From Margaritifera margaritifera (lineage: Eukaryota > Mollusca > Bivalvia > Unionida > Margaritiferidae), in NCBI GenBank assembly GCA_029931535.1, contig JAQPZY010001581.1, positions 3,766,501-3,830,500 of the forward strand: a stretch of DNA of 64,000 bases, read 5' to 3'. The translations under genes were made by a program, and so were the position numbers. Below the pieces are notes generated by a model, which was not told the origin of the DNA, ran no database searches, and worked only from the letters and a program-made list of their open reading frames with translations. Every line of letters starts with the position of its first letter. Position 1 is the first letter of the stretch. This document shows positions 47,006 through 51,147 of the stretch, in pieces.

Positions 47006-49778
47006 AATAAATCCCCCCCCCCAAAAAAAAAAAAACAAGCATGCAGACGTTGCGGAATATAAAGGTCAAGTTCTAAGATGATTCCGATATGTGCATTAGT
47101 TTTCCCAATCCCCGATATGTTTGCTTATAGAGTTTAAATCTTTTTTATTTTCCCATTTCAAGTTGTTGGTTTTTTTTCACATACAGATTGGTTGAATACA
47201 AATACATGATTAATTTCTTTTGGTTTTGATTTATTATATTCAACATATTTCCTTTGTTGATTATTTTCATGAACATATAATTCATGATTAGATTTGTCAT
47301 ATCTGTTAGATAACATAGATATCCCACCTCATATTCCTGATTCAATCATCAGACACATATCACACTCAGTTAATAATTCTAGTTCAATACTTAGCATTAT
47401 GTGCTAATTCTGGTGCTGAAAAATACTGTGATGGCTATAGTTTATAATCTTGCATACAAACATTTATAATTCAAAATGTTCCAACACATCTTTCCACATT
47501 CTCGTAATCATCTTCTAATATATTGGAATTTGACAATGATGGATACAACTTTTCGGTTGATGGAATTTATGTTTCTTTGAATTTGTTGAGTGAAATCATT
47601 TATAGTTATAAGATATATTTCTTTAAATATTTAGCTTCCATATTTCTAATATGTTCATATCTTTCATAGATCTTATCTTATCCAGGTTCTTTGCTAACTG
47701 ATCCAAAGATGAATGCATAAATCTATACCTATCAACAAATATTACTGTTCTTTTAACATGCACAATTGTTACATCTTCATTTGAAAATTCATCCTAAAAA
47801 ATCGTTGCTAAAAGAAATATAGTTTTAATCATTGTTTGTTTGGAATTATTATTATTAGGATTATTTTTGCTCATGTTGTAATAAACAAGTGGGCACGATG
47901 TTTAGCTGCGAATGGACAACGGAATAAATTGTGTATATTTATTATTTAAGTTGCGTTCGTTGTGTGCAGGTCCCCAATATCTGAGTGTTAGTGTGCAGGT
48001 CCCCAATATCTTAGTGTTAGTGTGCAGGTCCCCAATATCTGAGTGTTAGTGTGCAGGTCCCCAATATCTTAGTGTTAGTGTGCAGGTCCCCAATATCTGA
48101 GTGTTAGTGTGCAGGTCCCCAATATCTGAGTGTTAGTGTGCAGGTCCCCAATATCTGAGTGTTAGTGTGCAGGTCCCCAATATCTTAGTGTTAGTGTGCA
48201 GGTCCCCAATATCTTAGTGTTAGTGTGCAGGTCCCCAATATCTGAGTGTTAGTGTGCAGGTCCCCAATATCTGAGTGTTAGTGTGCAGGTCCCCAATATC
48301 TGAGTGTTAGTGTGCAGGTCCCCAATATCTTAGTGTTAGTGATCATTATCTTGATCCATTATTTGATCCTTACTTATCTGCTTATTGCAAATGAGAGATT
48401 ATCTGTTATTGAATTTTGATAATAATCATTTGGTGTCTTACTATAAGTTCATCAAACATTTTGTCTAACACAGGATTCATTCTTTAAGCAGGTAGGTAGT
48501 GTTTGTTCGATGGTACCATTCAGATAATTCAGATAAATCTTCCCAGTTAATTTCCTTTTGAGTAATTATTCTTATATTAAATTGGATAAATACTGATTTT
48601 GTTTGTGATTGTTTCATTTTTACTGTTGAATCCCTAATACTTGACAAGAACTAATAAATATCTTCACTGCAATCTACCTTCAAAAATATTTCTATCAACA
48701 TATATGTTAAAAACATCCTGCATTATTTTTGCCATTAATCTTTCTTCATCTGTTTTTTTAAATCTTTTAAATTTTTTTATAATTCCTCTTTTTATGGAAC
48801 ATTTATCAGTTGTGTTCCTACCAAGTTCTGCTAACCATATTTCATTACTAGGATCGTCCTAAATATGTGCTTCTGACCTTGACATTTAGGATTAAAATTT
48901 TGCTTTTCAATTATCAAAACTTTTTTATTAGTCAATCTTGCAATATTTTCATTTTCTAAAATCATGGTACCTTAGATAATTTCTTCACATTTTAAGTTTC
49001 AAATTTATCAAAAAAGTTCAAAGGCAAACTTGTGTAACTATTTTCATGATATATATTAAAAATATTTATATATTGTTTATATAAATTTGTTTCCAGATAT
49101 CACAACAAACATTTCAATATTTTCATAGTTAATGTGAATAAAATATGTACTAAAAGATTTATCATCACAATTCTTACACGTATCACCTTAGGGTCTAAAT
49201 TGTGTGTTATACAGCACATCAGCATATTTGTTGAACTTGATATACTTTCCGTCAGTATTTCCATTTCTAATACTTGTTTCATTCATTTTATTCATTGTAT
49301 TTATTCAAATAGTTATATTTTCAGCTCATTCCCATGAATTATACTTACCAGATTTTCCCTTCCATTATACCAAAACAAAATTCTTTCAATTTTTTTTTTT
49401 TTTTTTTTGAATATAATTATCTTCTTGCTTTTCATATAATACAAGTTCTTCTTCGTAAAATATTCCCACAATGTCATGCCCTGACATGTTTTCTCATCTG
49501 TATACACAATTATTTCCAAGAATAATTTGCCTGATTTTAAATATTTCGTCATTAAATTATGGTTCAAATCCTTTCTAAAATCTTTTCCTTTTTATTAATC
49601 TAACAAATTGGCCAATGTTATCGAATATTTTTGAGGATTTGTTTTCCATTTTAGGTCTGAAGAAAATTCGGGGAGTCTGCTACAGGTACCCGTGCGCCCA
49701 GGGACATCAAATCGACCAGTTTCCCAGCCAACTGTGCAAGAGGAGCCATCAGATCTTACCATGATCGTGCCGTCATGA
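11490..49778 (+). CDS. LRRC74-like leucine-rich repeat / EF-hand protein (whole gene, 13 exons)
   Basis: Seen: exons 1-12 splice with perfect GT-AG phase to 545 aa ending at 39,483. Splicing exon 12 at an internal donor to exon 13 gives 585 aa ending at 49,778. The order is an acidic Ser/Lys/Glu-rich N-terminus (1-70), an LRRC74-type lead-in (71-134), about nine 28-residue LRRs of the ribonuclease-inhibitor class (about 135-385; LxxLxLxxNxxxxxG patterns such as LRELDLSHN and LEELNLNSN), a helical linker, EF-hand loops at 449-460 and 485-496, and a Ser-rich tail. Known: LRRC74A/B proteins share the N-terminal region and the RI-type LRRs, and such LRRs form protein-binding horseshoes. Inferred: a cytoplasmic, Ca2+-responsive scaffold. 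The start at 11,490 is supported by an in-frame TAA 36 bp upstream. The exact orthologue (74A or 74B) is not certain. It has no signal peptide or membrane segment. Confidence 0.9.
11790..11999. other. Intron 1, left flank, nothing recognised
   Basis: Unique AT-rich intronic sequence before the mariner remnant. No element seen. Confidence 0.4.
12000..13215 (-). pseudogene. Mariner-family transposase pseudogene in intron 1
   Basis: On the minus strand, scattered over three frames, are the parts of a mariner-type transposase in correct order: a possible start near 13,170, the linker VPHLLTADQK (about 12,775), the catalytic-region phrase TGDET (about 12,685) followed by a stop in place of the usual Trp, FFEPDS, then RRIRTGKSVLYALFFDAKGP (about 12,535-12,595), an HDN-type second catalytic region near 12,360 and a HPP-type third region near 12,300. 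Frameshifts and stops are numerous, so it is inactive. Known: mariner transposases use a D,D34D triad and are about 345 aa. The terminal inverted repeats could not be fixed by eye. It lies antisense to the host gene. Confidence 0.85.
13216..14347. other. Intron 1, nothing recognised
   Basis: A 35-bp direct repeat (CGGTCGACATTACATGTATT and onward, then a CGGTCGGC variant) occurs at about 13,281-13,343. Otherwise no coding or element signature. Confidence 0.4.
14348..14428. repeat. (GA)n microsatellite
   Basis: About 40 GA units with one AA interruption in intron 1. Confidence 0.95.
14885..15172. mobile_element. Possible hAT-type element fragment
   Basis: The start CAGGGTTCGGCAAACCGTTT and the nearby AAGAGCCAAACTATG and AAAGAGCCAG phrases resemble the ends of common hAT non-autonomous elements that begin CAGGGGTCGGCAAAC and carry AGAGCC motifs. 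A matching right end and an 8-bp target duplication were not found, so this is tentative. Confidence 0.35.
15173..16100. other. Intron 1, nothing recognised
   Basis: T-rich unique sequence with no domain-bearing ORF. Confidence 0.4.
16101..16573. repeat. 36-bp minisatellite, ~13 copies
   Basis: Unit ACACCATATCCCACGCATTG plus TATTGCCTATATTTTT (36 bp), with ACGCAT/ACACAT and TTTTACTG/TTGTATTG variants. Because 36 is a multiple of three, several frames stay open for up to 164 aa on + and 108 aa on -. These are not genes. Confidence 0.95.
16574..19047. other. Intron 1, right part, nothing recognised
   Basis: About 2.5 kb of AT-rich unique sequence with short ORFs lacking recognisable domains, ending in the exon 2 acceptor tttctgcag. 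Confidence 0.45.
19048..19241 (+). CDS. LRRC74-like gene, exon 2
   Basis: Residues 70-134: KYPYIRSVRYIP, then YLAACSKFKVVPTNSFLKGL and GLGPIGTKALALGLV, the lead-in typical of LRRC74 proteins (a C-x-K-x-x-x-V-P stretch followed by a GLGPxGxKALA first repeat). Acceptor tctgcag, donor GTT|gtgagt. The TATG microsatellite starts 22 bp past the donor. Confidence 0.92.
19264..19703. repeat. (TATG)n microsatellite, ~440 bp
   Basis: TATG array interrupted once by a short TG run near 19,578-19,593, starting only about 22 bp inside intron 2. Open frames of 171-233 aa (YVCMYVCM) are artefacts. Confidence 0.98.
19824..20010. repeat. ~45-bp tandem repeat, 4 copies
   Basis: Unit ATTTTTCCTCTTTTTGCCTC plus AAGAGGAGTATGCCTTGGCAACCAT. 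Four copies have drifted by 5-10 percent. Confidence 0.93.
20067..20735. repeat. 30-bp minisatellite, ~22 copies, with 210-bp higher-order unit
   Basis: Unit ACAATTCAAAGATGACTTCA plus TGTATATGTT. The diagnostic variants TTCAACGAT (20,281 and 20,491), ATAGGTTACA (20,331 and 20,541) and CATAAGTTACA recur exactly 210 bp apart, so a block of seven units was duplicated. The unit length being a multiple of 3 leaves 223-228 aa open on both strands (MYMLQFKDDF on +, MKSSLNCNIY on -). Confidence 0.96.
20736..21184. other. Intron 2, remainder
   Basis: Unique intronic sequence, including a G-run (GGGGCGGGGGGGGGGGC) near 21,057, up to the exon 3 acceptor tatcatttcag. Confidence 0.4.
21185..21292 (+). 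CDS. LRRC74-like gene, exon 3
   Basis: Residues 135-170, phase 0 to 0, 36 codons. One LRR with the consensus VTEVHIAGNMIGEEGVRYIM, then MMAENEFIKLL. Acceptor atttcag, donor TTG|gtgagg. Confidence 0.93.
21293..21930. other. Intron 3
   Basis: 638 bp of AT-rich intron. Nothing recognised. Confidence 0.5.
21931..22024 (+). CDS. LRRC74-like gene, exon 4
   Basis: Residues 171-201 plus one base. LRR DLSQNDLGSFGADMITDMF and the start of the next (LSILNLS). Acceptor cgttccag, donor TCAG|gtaggc. Confidence 0.93.
22025..22695. other. Intron 4, with an (AT)n microsatellite
   Basis: Unique intronic sequence with an AT tract at about 22,488-22,541. No other element recognised. Confidence 0.6.
22696..22751 (+). 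CDS. LRRC74-like gene, exon 5
   Basis: A 56-bp exon, residues 202-220 (GNHFKEKDAERFAEILQNP), completing the repeat begun in exon 4. Acceptor tttccag, donor CCG|gtatta. It is short but required by phase: without it exons 4 and 6 do not join in frame. Confidence 0.9.
22833..23047. repeat. (TATG)n microsatellite, ~215 bp
   Basis: Perfect TATG array in intron 5, about 80 bp after exon 5. Confidence 0.98.
23048..25078. other. Intron 5, nothing recognised
   Basis: Contains a purine-rich G tract (GGAGGGGGGTGGGGAGGGGG and onward) at about 23,825-23,873, a short CAGA tract at about 24,440, and otherwise AT-rich unique sequence. No domain-bearing ORF. Confidence 0.45.
25079..25206. repeat. (CATA)n microsatellite
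   Basis: CATA array (the complement of the TATG arrays in the same gene), grading into CATGCACACA variants to about 25,240. Confidence 0.97.
25241..25838. other. Intron 5, right part
   Basis: AT-rich unique sequence up to the exon 6 acceptor atttgcag. Nothing recognised. Confidence 0.45.
25839..25926 (+). CDS. LRRC74-like gene, exon 6
   Basis: Residues 221-249 plus one base. A textbook RI-type LRR: LRELDLSHNEFADGGGKIIG. Acceptor atttgcag, donor CTTG|gtatgt. Confidence 0.94.
25927..26207. other. Intron 6
   Basis: 281 bp, AT-rich. Nothing recognised. Confidence 0.5.
26208..26293 (+). CDS. LRRC74-like gene, exon 7
   Basis: Residues 250-278: LTKLSLKWNHIRSEGFMCIA, then DGLM. Acceptor ctttgacag, donor ATG|gtaatc. 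One LRR per exon continues. Confidence 0.93.
26294..26987. other. Intron 7, left part
   Basis: Contains a T-run near 26,348, a CAGA tract near 26,507-26,530 and unique AT-rich sequence. Nothing else recognised. Confidence 0.45.
26988..28456. repeat. (TATG)n microsatellite, ~1.46 kb
   Basis: About 366 consecutive TATG units with no interruption that could be found by reading, in intron 7. It leaves three forward and at least one reverse frame open for about 490-540 codons (YVCMYVCM on +, THTYIHTYI on -), none of which is a gene. It is the longest of four TATG/CATA arrays in this gene. Confidence 0.99.
28457..28745 (-). mobile_element. Possible SINE-like interspersed repeat
   Basis: Sequence directly right of the TATG array, of higher GC content. 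It contains CCCACGACATGCGGTAGGGC and CTGAGCCCACAGGGGGACAC, phrases that (read as the reverse complement) resemble the GTCGT-(A/G)-AGGCGACTAA and CCCTGTGGG core seen in many invertebrate interspersed repeats. It includes a 20-bp direct repeat (CAGGACGCATCCCAGGGCA, at 28,619 and 28,639). Family not assigned. Confidence 0.4.
28902..29096 (+). CDS. LRRC74-like gene, exon 8
   Basis: Residues 279-343, phase 0 to 0. Two LRRs: FLRHLDLSWNGMGNSGAKAI and LEELNLNSNRIGTEGVAAIF, then the start of the next (LKILR). Acceptor gcatcacag, donor AGG|gtaaat. Codon use is more GC-rich than the surrounding introns, as expected of real coding sequence. Confidence 0.95.
29097..30199. other. Intron 8, nothing recognised
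   Basis: Contains an A-run of about 30 at 29,277-29,306, a C-run at about 29,661-29,677 and repeated GGGGAAA/TTTTCCCC motifs at 29,700-29,960. No element boundaries found. Confidence 0.45.
30200..30295 (+). CDS. LRRC74-like gene, exon 9
   Basis: Residues 344-375, 32 codons: MSNNPIPLEGPVVALEILKT, then LRELEIQ. Last recognisable LRR. Acceptor ctcttgtag, donor CAG|gtaatc. Confidence 0.93.
30296..30875. other. Intron 9, left part
   Basis: A-rich unique intronic sequence before the Penelope-like remnant. Nothing recognised. Confidence 0.4.
30880..32840 (-). pseudogene. Penelope-like retroelement remnant (RT plus GIY-YIG endonuclease)
   Basis: Read on the minus strand, the pieces are in the order expected of a Penelope-like element. 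At about 32,610-32,840 is an N-terminal segment with LRERKDIVIK. At about 32,150-32,200 is the RT palm phrase resembling the DxxxLYTNIPH motif. At 31,933-32,127 is LSHVLKLNNFVFNAQNYLK, then GTGMGT. At 31,782-32,048 are YANIFIGRLKQK and RFIDDFELKW, the RT catalytic motif. At about 31,157-31,190 is CKNCAVQYIGET, the GIY-YIG hallmark. At about 30,930-31,000 is a C-terminal YWIL, then THGEFGLN phrase. Stops and frameshifts separate all parts, so it is dead. Known: this RT plus GIY-YIG arrangement is specific to Penelope-like elements. It sits antisense in intron 9. Confidence 0.85.
32841..34160. other. Intron 9, nothing recognised
   Basis: T-rich unique sequence. The part just right of 32,840 may be 5' flank of the retroelement, but nothing identifies it. 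Confidence 0.4.
34169..35176. repeat. 504-bp tandem duplication
   Basis: Two copies with a period of exactly 504 bp (for example 34,381 matches 34,885). They read as identical over nearly the whole unit, apart from the junction (TTCTGCCACTG at the middle, TTCTGCCTCTG at the end). Each copy carries the same reverse-strand open frame of about 90 codons containing MRKLQFKPCTPRNLSTLEKE. The translation has no recognised domain; its ELED-x-MRKLQF start resembles a coiled-coil fragment. Confidence 0.93.
35177..35958. other. Intron 9, right part
   Basis: Unique sequence with an A-run of about 28 at 35,572-35,599, ending in the exon 10 acceptor ctgcttgcag. Nothing else recognised. Confidence 0.45.
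35959..36231 (+). CDS. LRRC74-like gene, exon 10 (EF-hand 1)
   Basis: Residues 376-466, phase 0 to 0. A helical linker (KKFFEYLEEILVTKPHFKV), then FLHFVEENQLNLMKIFTSF entering the EF-hand loop DTDKSCTLSKME (449-460). Acidic or oxygen ligands are present at positions 1, 3, 5, 7, 9 and 12, but the usual Gly at position 6 is Cys, which may weaken Ca2+ affinity. Donor CAG|gtattt. Confidence 0.94.
36491..36582. repeat. 92-bp near-perfect palindrome, no spacer
   Basis: TGACCTAAAACGATGATAAA through the centre GTT|AAC at 36,536/36,537 and back, with one mismatch in 46 arm positions (TTTTAGG expected, TATTAGG found). In intron 10. Confidence 0.97.
36601..36700. repeat. 48-bp tandem repeat, 2 copies
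   Basis: TGATGGGTGCGGGTTGTGGT plus GAATGTCGGTGTAATTTTGGGGTATTTG, twice, with a single T/C difference. Confidence 0.95.
36701..37862. other. Intron 10, middle
   Basis: Unique AT-rich intronic sequence with a T-run near 37,492-37,516. No element recognised. Confidence 0.4.
37871..38158. mobile_element. hAT-type MITE with 8-bp target duplication
   Basis: 288 bp. Left end CAGGGCCGGTTTAACCGCTC; the inverse of the right end is CAGGTCCGGCGCAAGGGTAG, so it has imperfect terminal inverted repeats starting CAGG-CCGG. The flanks are GGTAGGGG (37,863-37,870) and GGTAAGGG (38,159-38,166), a 7/8 matching 8-bp duplication. Known: 8-bp target duplications and CAGGG-type ends are typical of hAT elements. 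The interior is A-rich with a short GT tract and has no transposase. Confidence 0.8.
38167..38743. other. Intron 10, right part
   Basis: Unique sequence ending in a pyrimidine-rich tract and the acceptor ttttaaag of exon 11. A small GAACCGGGCCGGGTGACCC inverted motif occurs near 38,636. Confidence 0.45.
38744..38829 (+). CDS. LRRC74-like gene, exon 11 (EF-hand 2)
   Basis: Residues 467-494 plus two bases: KLGIPMTDQQLDEMIVVL leads into the canonical EF-hand loop DVDKNGEIDP, completed by DE from exon 12 (Asp 1, Asp 3, Asn 5, Gly 6, Ile 8, Glu 12 all present). Donor CTGA|gtaaga. Confidence 0.95.
38830..39329. other. Intron 11
   Basis: 500 bp of AT-rich intron, acceptor tttttcacag. Nothing recognised. 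Confidence 0.5.
39330..39483 (+). CDS. LRRC74-like gene, exon 12 (terminal in short form)
   Basis: Completes the second EF-hand (DEFMEGYNKHMKRLRKYL) and continues into a Ser-rich tail (STLSSIDSRPASSINSGS, then ESYRR). The frame closes with TGA at 39,481-39,483. That stop overlaps a usable donor (AGAAG|gtgatg, last exon base 39,479), so read-through gives the short 545-aa form and splicing gives the long one via exon 13. AATAAA signals follow within 70 bp. Confidence 0.9.
39521..39550 (+). promoter_or_regulatory. Polyadenylation signals, short transcript
   Basis: Two AATAAA hexamers at 39,521-39,526 and 39,545-39,550, 38-62 bp after the exon 12 stop. They would support 3' ends for the short isoform. 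No GT-rich downstream element was judged. Confidence 0.6.
39551..40330. other. Last intron or downstream region, left flank
   Basis: Unique AT-rich sequence between the short-form polyadenylation signals and the first suspected fragments of the virus-like element. The left edge of that element was not located. Confidence 0.4.
40330..41100 (+). pseudogene. Element left part, unassigned fragments
   Basis: Interrupted frames with an occasional protein-like phrase (IIGFSVLGILGAYLSDRQS near 40,525; KVAHQIPKPDKEDQ near 40,860). They are compatible with minor Polinton proteins, but none could be assigned to protease or packaging ATPase by reading. Confidence 0.35.
41165..41630 (-). pseudogene. Small hydrophobic virion-type protein fragment
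   Basis: The minus-strand frame reads a hydrophobic segment (IAGTIGMVLGALAKVTG), a Pro-rich stretch (RPRPPSPTPKR), then after a frameshift FVDKVNGGLKDTAKKL and LPGIICSIISWLFKTSG, ending in a second hydrophobic segment near 41,180. The layout (membrane span, Pro linker, amphipathic LPGII-type helix, membrane span) resembles small virion or membrane proteins of adintovirus-like elements. Assignment is by resemblance only. The + strand ORF at the same place is the shadow. Confidence 0.5.
42219..42720 (+). pseudogene. Element membrane/coiled-coil protein fragment
   Basis: Frame pieces ALRLDKIVKITDDLENEIKH, NWIERGPSAIATGVGIA, LATGIIVTLTSSAVGY and KLHTIDERASKAFQYG are interrupted by stops. A helical segment, a Gly/Ala-rich membrane-like segment, then a second helical segment match the pattern of an accessory virion protein in such elements. 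The function is unknown. Confidence 0.45.
42721..44140. other. Element interior, unassigned
   Basis: AT-rich sequence with no readable protein homology. A short AT microsatellite lies at about 43,850-43,865. Confidence 0.35.
44140..45290 (+). pseudogene. Element structural-protein fragments
   Basis: Interrupted frames with protein-like stretches: FKQKFTILSEGNPGFAKDKE near 44,165, VTYNLSVVDTKDKIEEINH near 44,552, SIEAIKSGICRTFL near 45,128 and MYIAGARYVLDVHLFVYEKS near 45,183. The last resembles minor-capsid (penton-type) proteins of adintovirus-like elements, which lie next to the major capsid gene. The assignment is tentative. Confidence 0.45.
45680..46040. other. Element interior or insertion, unassigned
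   Basis: Sequence of somewhat higher complexity (for example CGACGTTCATTGTCGAATCA near 45,828) with no readable homology. It may be an unrelated insertion between the minor-capsid-like and major-capsid-like fragments. Confidence 0.35.
46285..46500 (+). pseudogene. Major capsid protein fragment (Polinton/adintovirus type)
   Basis: Reads RLADASEIFKTGNPDYEL, TDICLQYETI, then after a stop a stretch with RYTSGMA and FYDYLSV. The Y-E-(I/L)-x-D-I-x-L-(Q/E)-Y-E phrase followed by a Y-x-x-G aromatic segment resembles the double-jelly-roll major capsid proteins of adintoviruses and Polintons. Only a small part of the usual length of about 500 residues survives. It converges on the polymerase remnant, as in intact relatives. 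Confidence 0.55.
46500..47890 (-). pseudogene. Protein-primed DNA polymerase B remnant
   Basis: Minus-strand frames in colinear order: FVDRYRFMHSSLDQLAKNL (about 47,700-47,760; exonuclease-side region), LPSTEKLYPSLSNSN, then IELELLTECDMCLMIESG (about 47,320-47,380), GGISMLSNRYDKSN, a polymerase motif A region with MYLYSTNLY (about 47,185-47,215), ILELDLYIPQRLH (about 47,050), DYPLAPEKWF (about 46,960), DEDLVLVSLK and PNFGGFQVLE (about 46,620-46,690), and a motif C position eroded to KYTNYL (about 46,530). The Asp-rich exonuclease segment is deleted near 47,440, and C/A homopolymer runs interrupt the gene at 46,974-47,034. Known: type-B protein-primed polymerases of Polintons and adintoviruses carry these blocks. 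It is non-functional. Confidence 0.85.
46974..47034. repeat. Homopolymer runs C(n)A(n), twice
   Basis: CCCCCCCCCC-AAAAAAAAAA twice in a row within the polymerase remnant. This could be a genuine slippage-prone insert or a sequencing/assembly artefact. Confidence 0.8.
47963..48340. repeat. 29-bp minisatellite, 13 copies
   Basis: Unit GTGCAGGTCCCCAATATCTG plus AGTGTTAGT (29 bp). It has a single polymorphic base (CTGAG or CTTAG), and the copies are otherwise identical. It lies inside the virus-like element, next to the start-side of the polymerase remnant, with higher GC than its surroundings. Confidence 0.96.
48341..49400 (-). pseudogene. Element right part, upstream of polymerase, unassigned
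   Basis: Minus-strand frames with protein-like phrases (NEIWLAELGRNTTDKCSIKR, then FKRFKKTDEERLMAKIMQD, about 48,700-48,850; KSVFIQFNIRIITQKEI near 48,570). These may be the polymerase N-terminal domain or a separate small gene. They could not be assigned by reading. Confidence 0.35.
49400..49650 (-). pseudogene. Integrase C-terminal fragment (Polinton/retroviral type)
   Basis: Minus-strand frame reads IGQFVRLIKRKRF, NDEIFKIRQIIL and, after frameshifts, GHDIVGIFYEEELVLYE. Known: integrases of Polintons and adintoviruses end with a chromodomain-like module of the pattern (G-D-x-V-R) ... (E-E-I-F-x-I) ... (G-x-F-Y-E-E-E-L). The catalytic core, which should lie further right, is absent, so the element is truncated close to the exon 13 acceptor. 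Confidence 0.75.
49655..49778 (+). CDS. LRRC74-like gene, exon 13 (long isoform, terminal)
   Basis: After a good acceptor (gttttccattttag) an open frame of 40 codons runs to TGA at 49,776: SEENSGSLLQVPVRPGTSNR, then PVSQPTVQEEPSDLTMIVPS. The base composition switches from AT-rich to balanced exactly at the acceptor, and the phase (one base completing a codon) matches the exon 12 donor at 39,479. The joined tail continues the Ser/Arg/Pro-rich character. It could alternatively belong to an unrelated transcript. No transcript evidence is available here. Confidence 0.65.
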
Positions 49779-50968
49779 GATTCAAAATCAACTGCTTACA
49801 ATCCGTGTCATAAGTGGCAAAGACATTTTGTGTTAGTGACAGTGTGTAACCGGCTACAGCTGGATTTATTCAATGTCGCTTTTCAGCTATCAGACGATAT
49901 TTCAGTCTTATCGCGTGTTGTATTATGAACGTAGTCTTAACATTGATCCTGGAATGTAGGATTGATCCAGGAATATAAGACAGCTGGCATCGCGAAGGAA
50001 AACGCACTTCCTATGATTTTCAAAGACTAGCTGACAAGTGTGATTCATTGTCATTTGGATGCGGCAATCAATCACAATACTTTTCATTACAAAATAGTTC
50101 TCTATCATCCACATGTTGCGAAAAAAGTACCTTCTAGAATAAACAATCTCTATGCCGCATGTCTCCGGTGAAATCTTGATAAATTTACTAATGAAGGGAT
50201 AAAATATACGTCGATGAATTTTACGTCTGGATCACACATAGTGACTCACTGTATTCAACCTTATTGTACACCATTCAATTTTTGTACTCAAGAAAGAGTC
50301 AGAATTTTACCGTCATATCCTAAAAGTAGGAAAACAATACTCTCGTTTTCTGATTCCGTATCATGATCCTTTCAAACGAGGCTGGAACTTCTTTTTCCTC
50401 GAGGTTTCCCGGTTACAACTGAACGAGAGTGAAGAAACATGTCGTAGCCTCACTTGACACGCAAAAGGAAATGAGTAACATTCTGTATAACAAATCTGCA
50501 TTATCAAGTTCCAATAATTTGTCCAATCCGGTTTTAAATAACTGTCAAAATAATGCTATAATTCCCATACCAAGCCACCATCGGAGCCTCGCACAAAGTC
50601 TCGCCAGAAACAGTTCAACCGATATTAGCCTGGCTTCGGAGAGAAACTTTCAGAGCTGTTGAAATCTTCTGTGATGCAAAAATTTGACAACTGCACAATA
50701 ACTGTAAATCACATACATGAGTATGCTGCCCCCATGCGTCTAAGAATTCGTACTACTAACAGTGATCGTAGTGAAAACGAGTGACTGTTGTTTCAAGCGC
50801 TTCATTCATAAACTGTGATATTCATGCACATATCATCTGATCAATATGTAATTCGGTTGATGATTTTGTATGAAGTTCGTATTAAAAAGGCTGAAATGTT
50901 AAGCAATTTCTTTTGTTTTTCAGTTAGTAAAGTGATTTTATTAAATTATAATTATCTGAAAATGTATT
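49779..50968. other. Probable 3' UTR and intergenic spacer
   Basis: An AATAAA at 50,138-50,143 could end the long LRR/EF-hand transcript (360 bp after the stop). The remainder has balanced composition and no recognisable ORF; the 77-codon + frame at 50,429 has no known domain. Confidence 0.45.
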
Positions 50969-51147
50969 GGTATATATCAAAATTATCATTATCATAGTAA
51001 TTCTATTTTGATTGCTAGATCACGTCTTGTTGTCAGCATAAGAAAATCCAGGACATGACTCGTAATGATCCGGATTTTCTGATACTGACAACTCAACGTG
51101 ATCTAGCAGTCAAGATCGCATTACAATGATAATAATACATATATACC
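50969..51147. mobile_element. Palindromic MITE-like foldback element
   Basis: About 179 bp. The two halves are imperfect inverted copies: GGTATATATC, then GCTAGATCACGT and AAGAAAATCC on the left, mirrored by GGATTTTCTGATACTGACAA, then ACGTGATCTAGC and ATATATACC on the right. It lies between the two convergent genes. No target duplication was resolved. Confidence 0.7.

Larger units (their letters stand above)
40330..49650. mobile_element. Decayed Polinton/adintovirus-type element
   Basis: About 9.3 kb of exceptionally AT-rich sequence in which successive frames carry fragments of a large DNA transposon/virus. On + are a membrane-like protein (42.2-42.7 kb), coiled-coil and capsid-like pieces (44.1-45.3 kb) and a major-capsid-like fragment (46.29-46.5 kb). 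On - are a small hydrophobic protein (41.2-41.6 kb), protein-primed DNA polymerase B (46.5-47.9 kb) and an integrase C-terminus (49.4-49.65 kb). Known: this gene set, with the polymerase opposed to the structural genes, is characteristic of Polintons (Mavericks) and adintoviruses. All genes are broken by stops, frameshifts and deletions. No terminal inverted repeats were found; the right edge abuts the acceptor of exon 13. It lies wholly in the last intron of the LRR/EF-hand gene. Confidence 0.8.

Noticed and set aside
47963..48340. CRISPR-like array of 29-bp repeats
   Set aside because: Units are directly adjacent with no unique spacers, in a eukaryotic intron. It is a minisatellite.
38744..49778. 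Exon 11 spliced directly to exon 13
   Set aside because: The phase fits, but it would replace the Glu at position 12 of the second EF-hand with Ser and discard the helix after it. The exon 12 route preserves the EF-hand.
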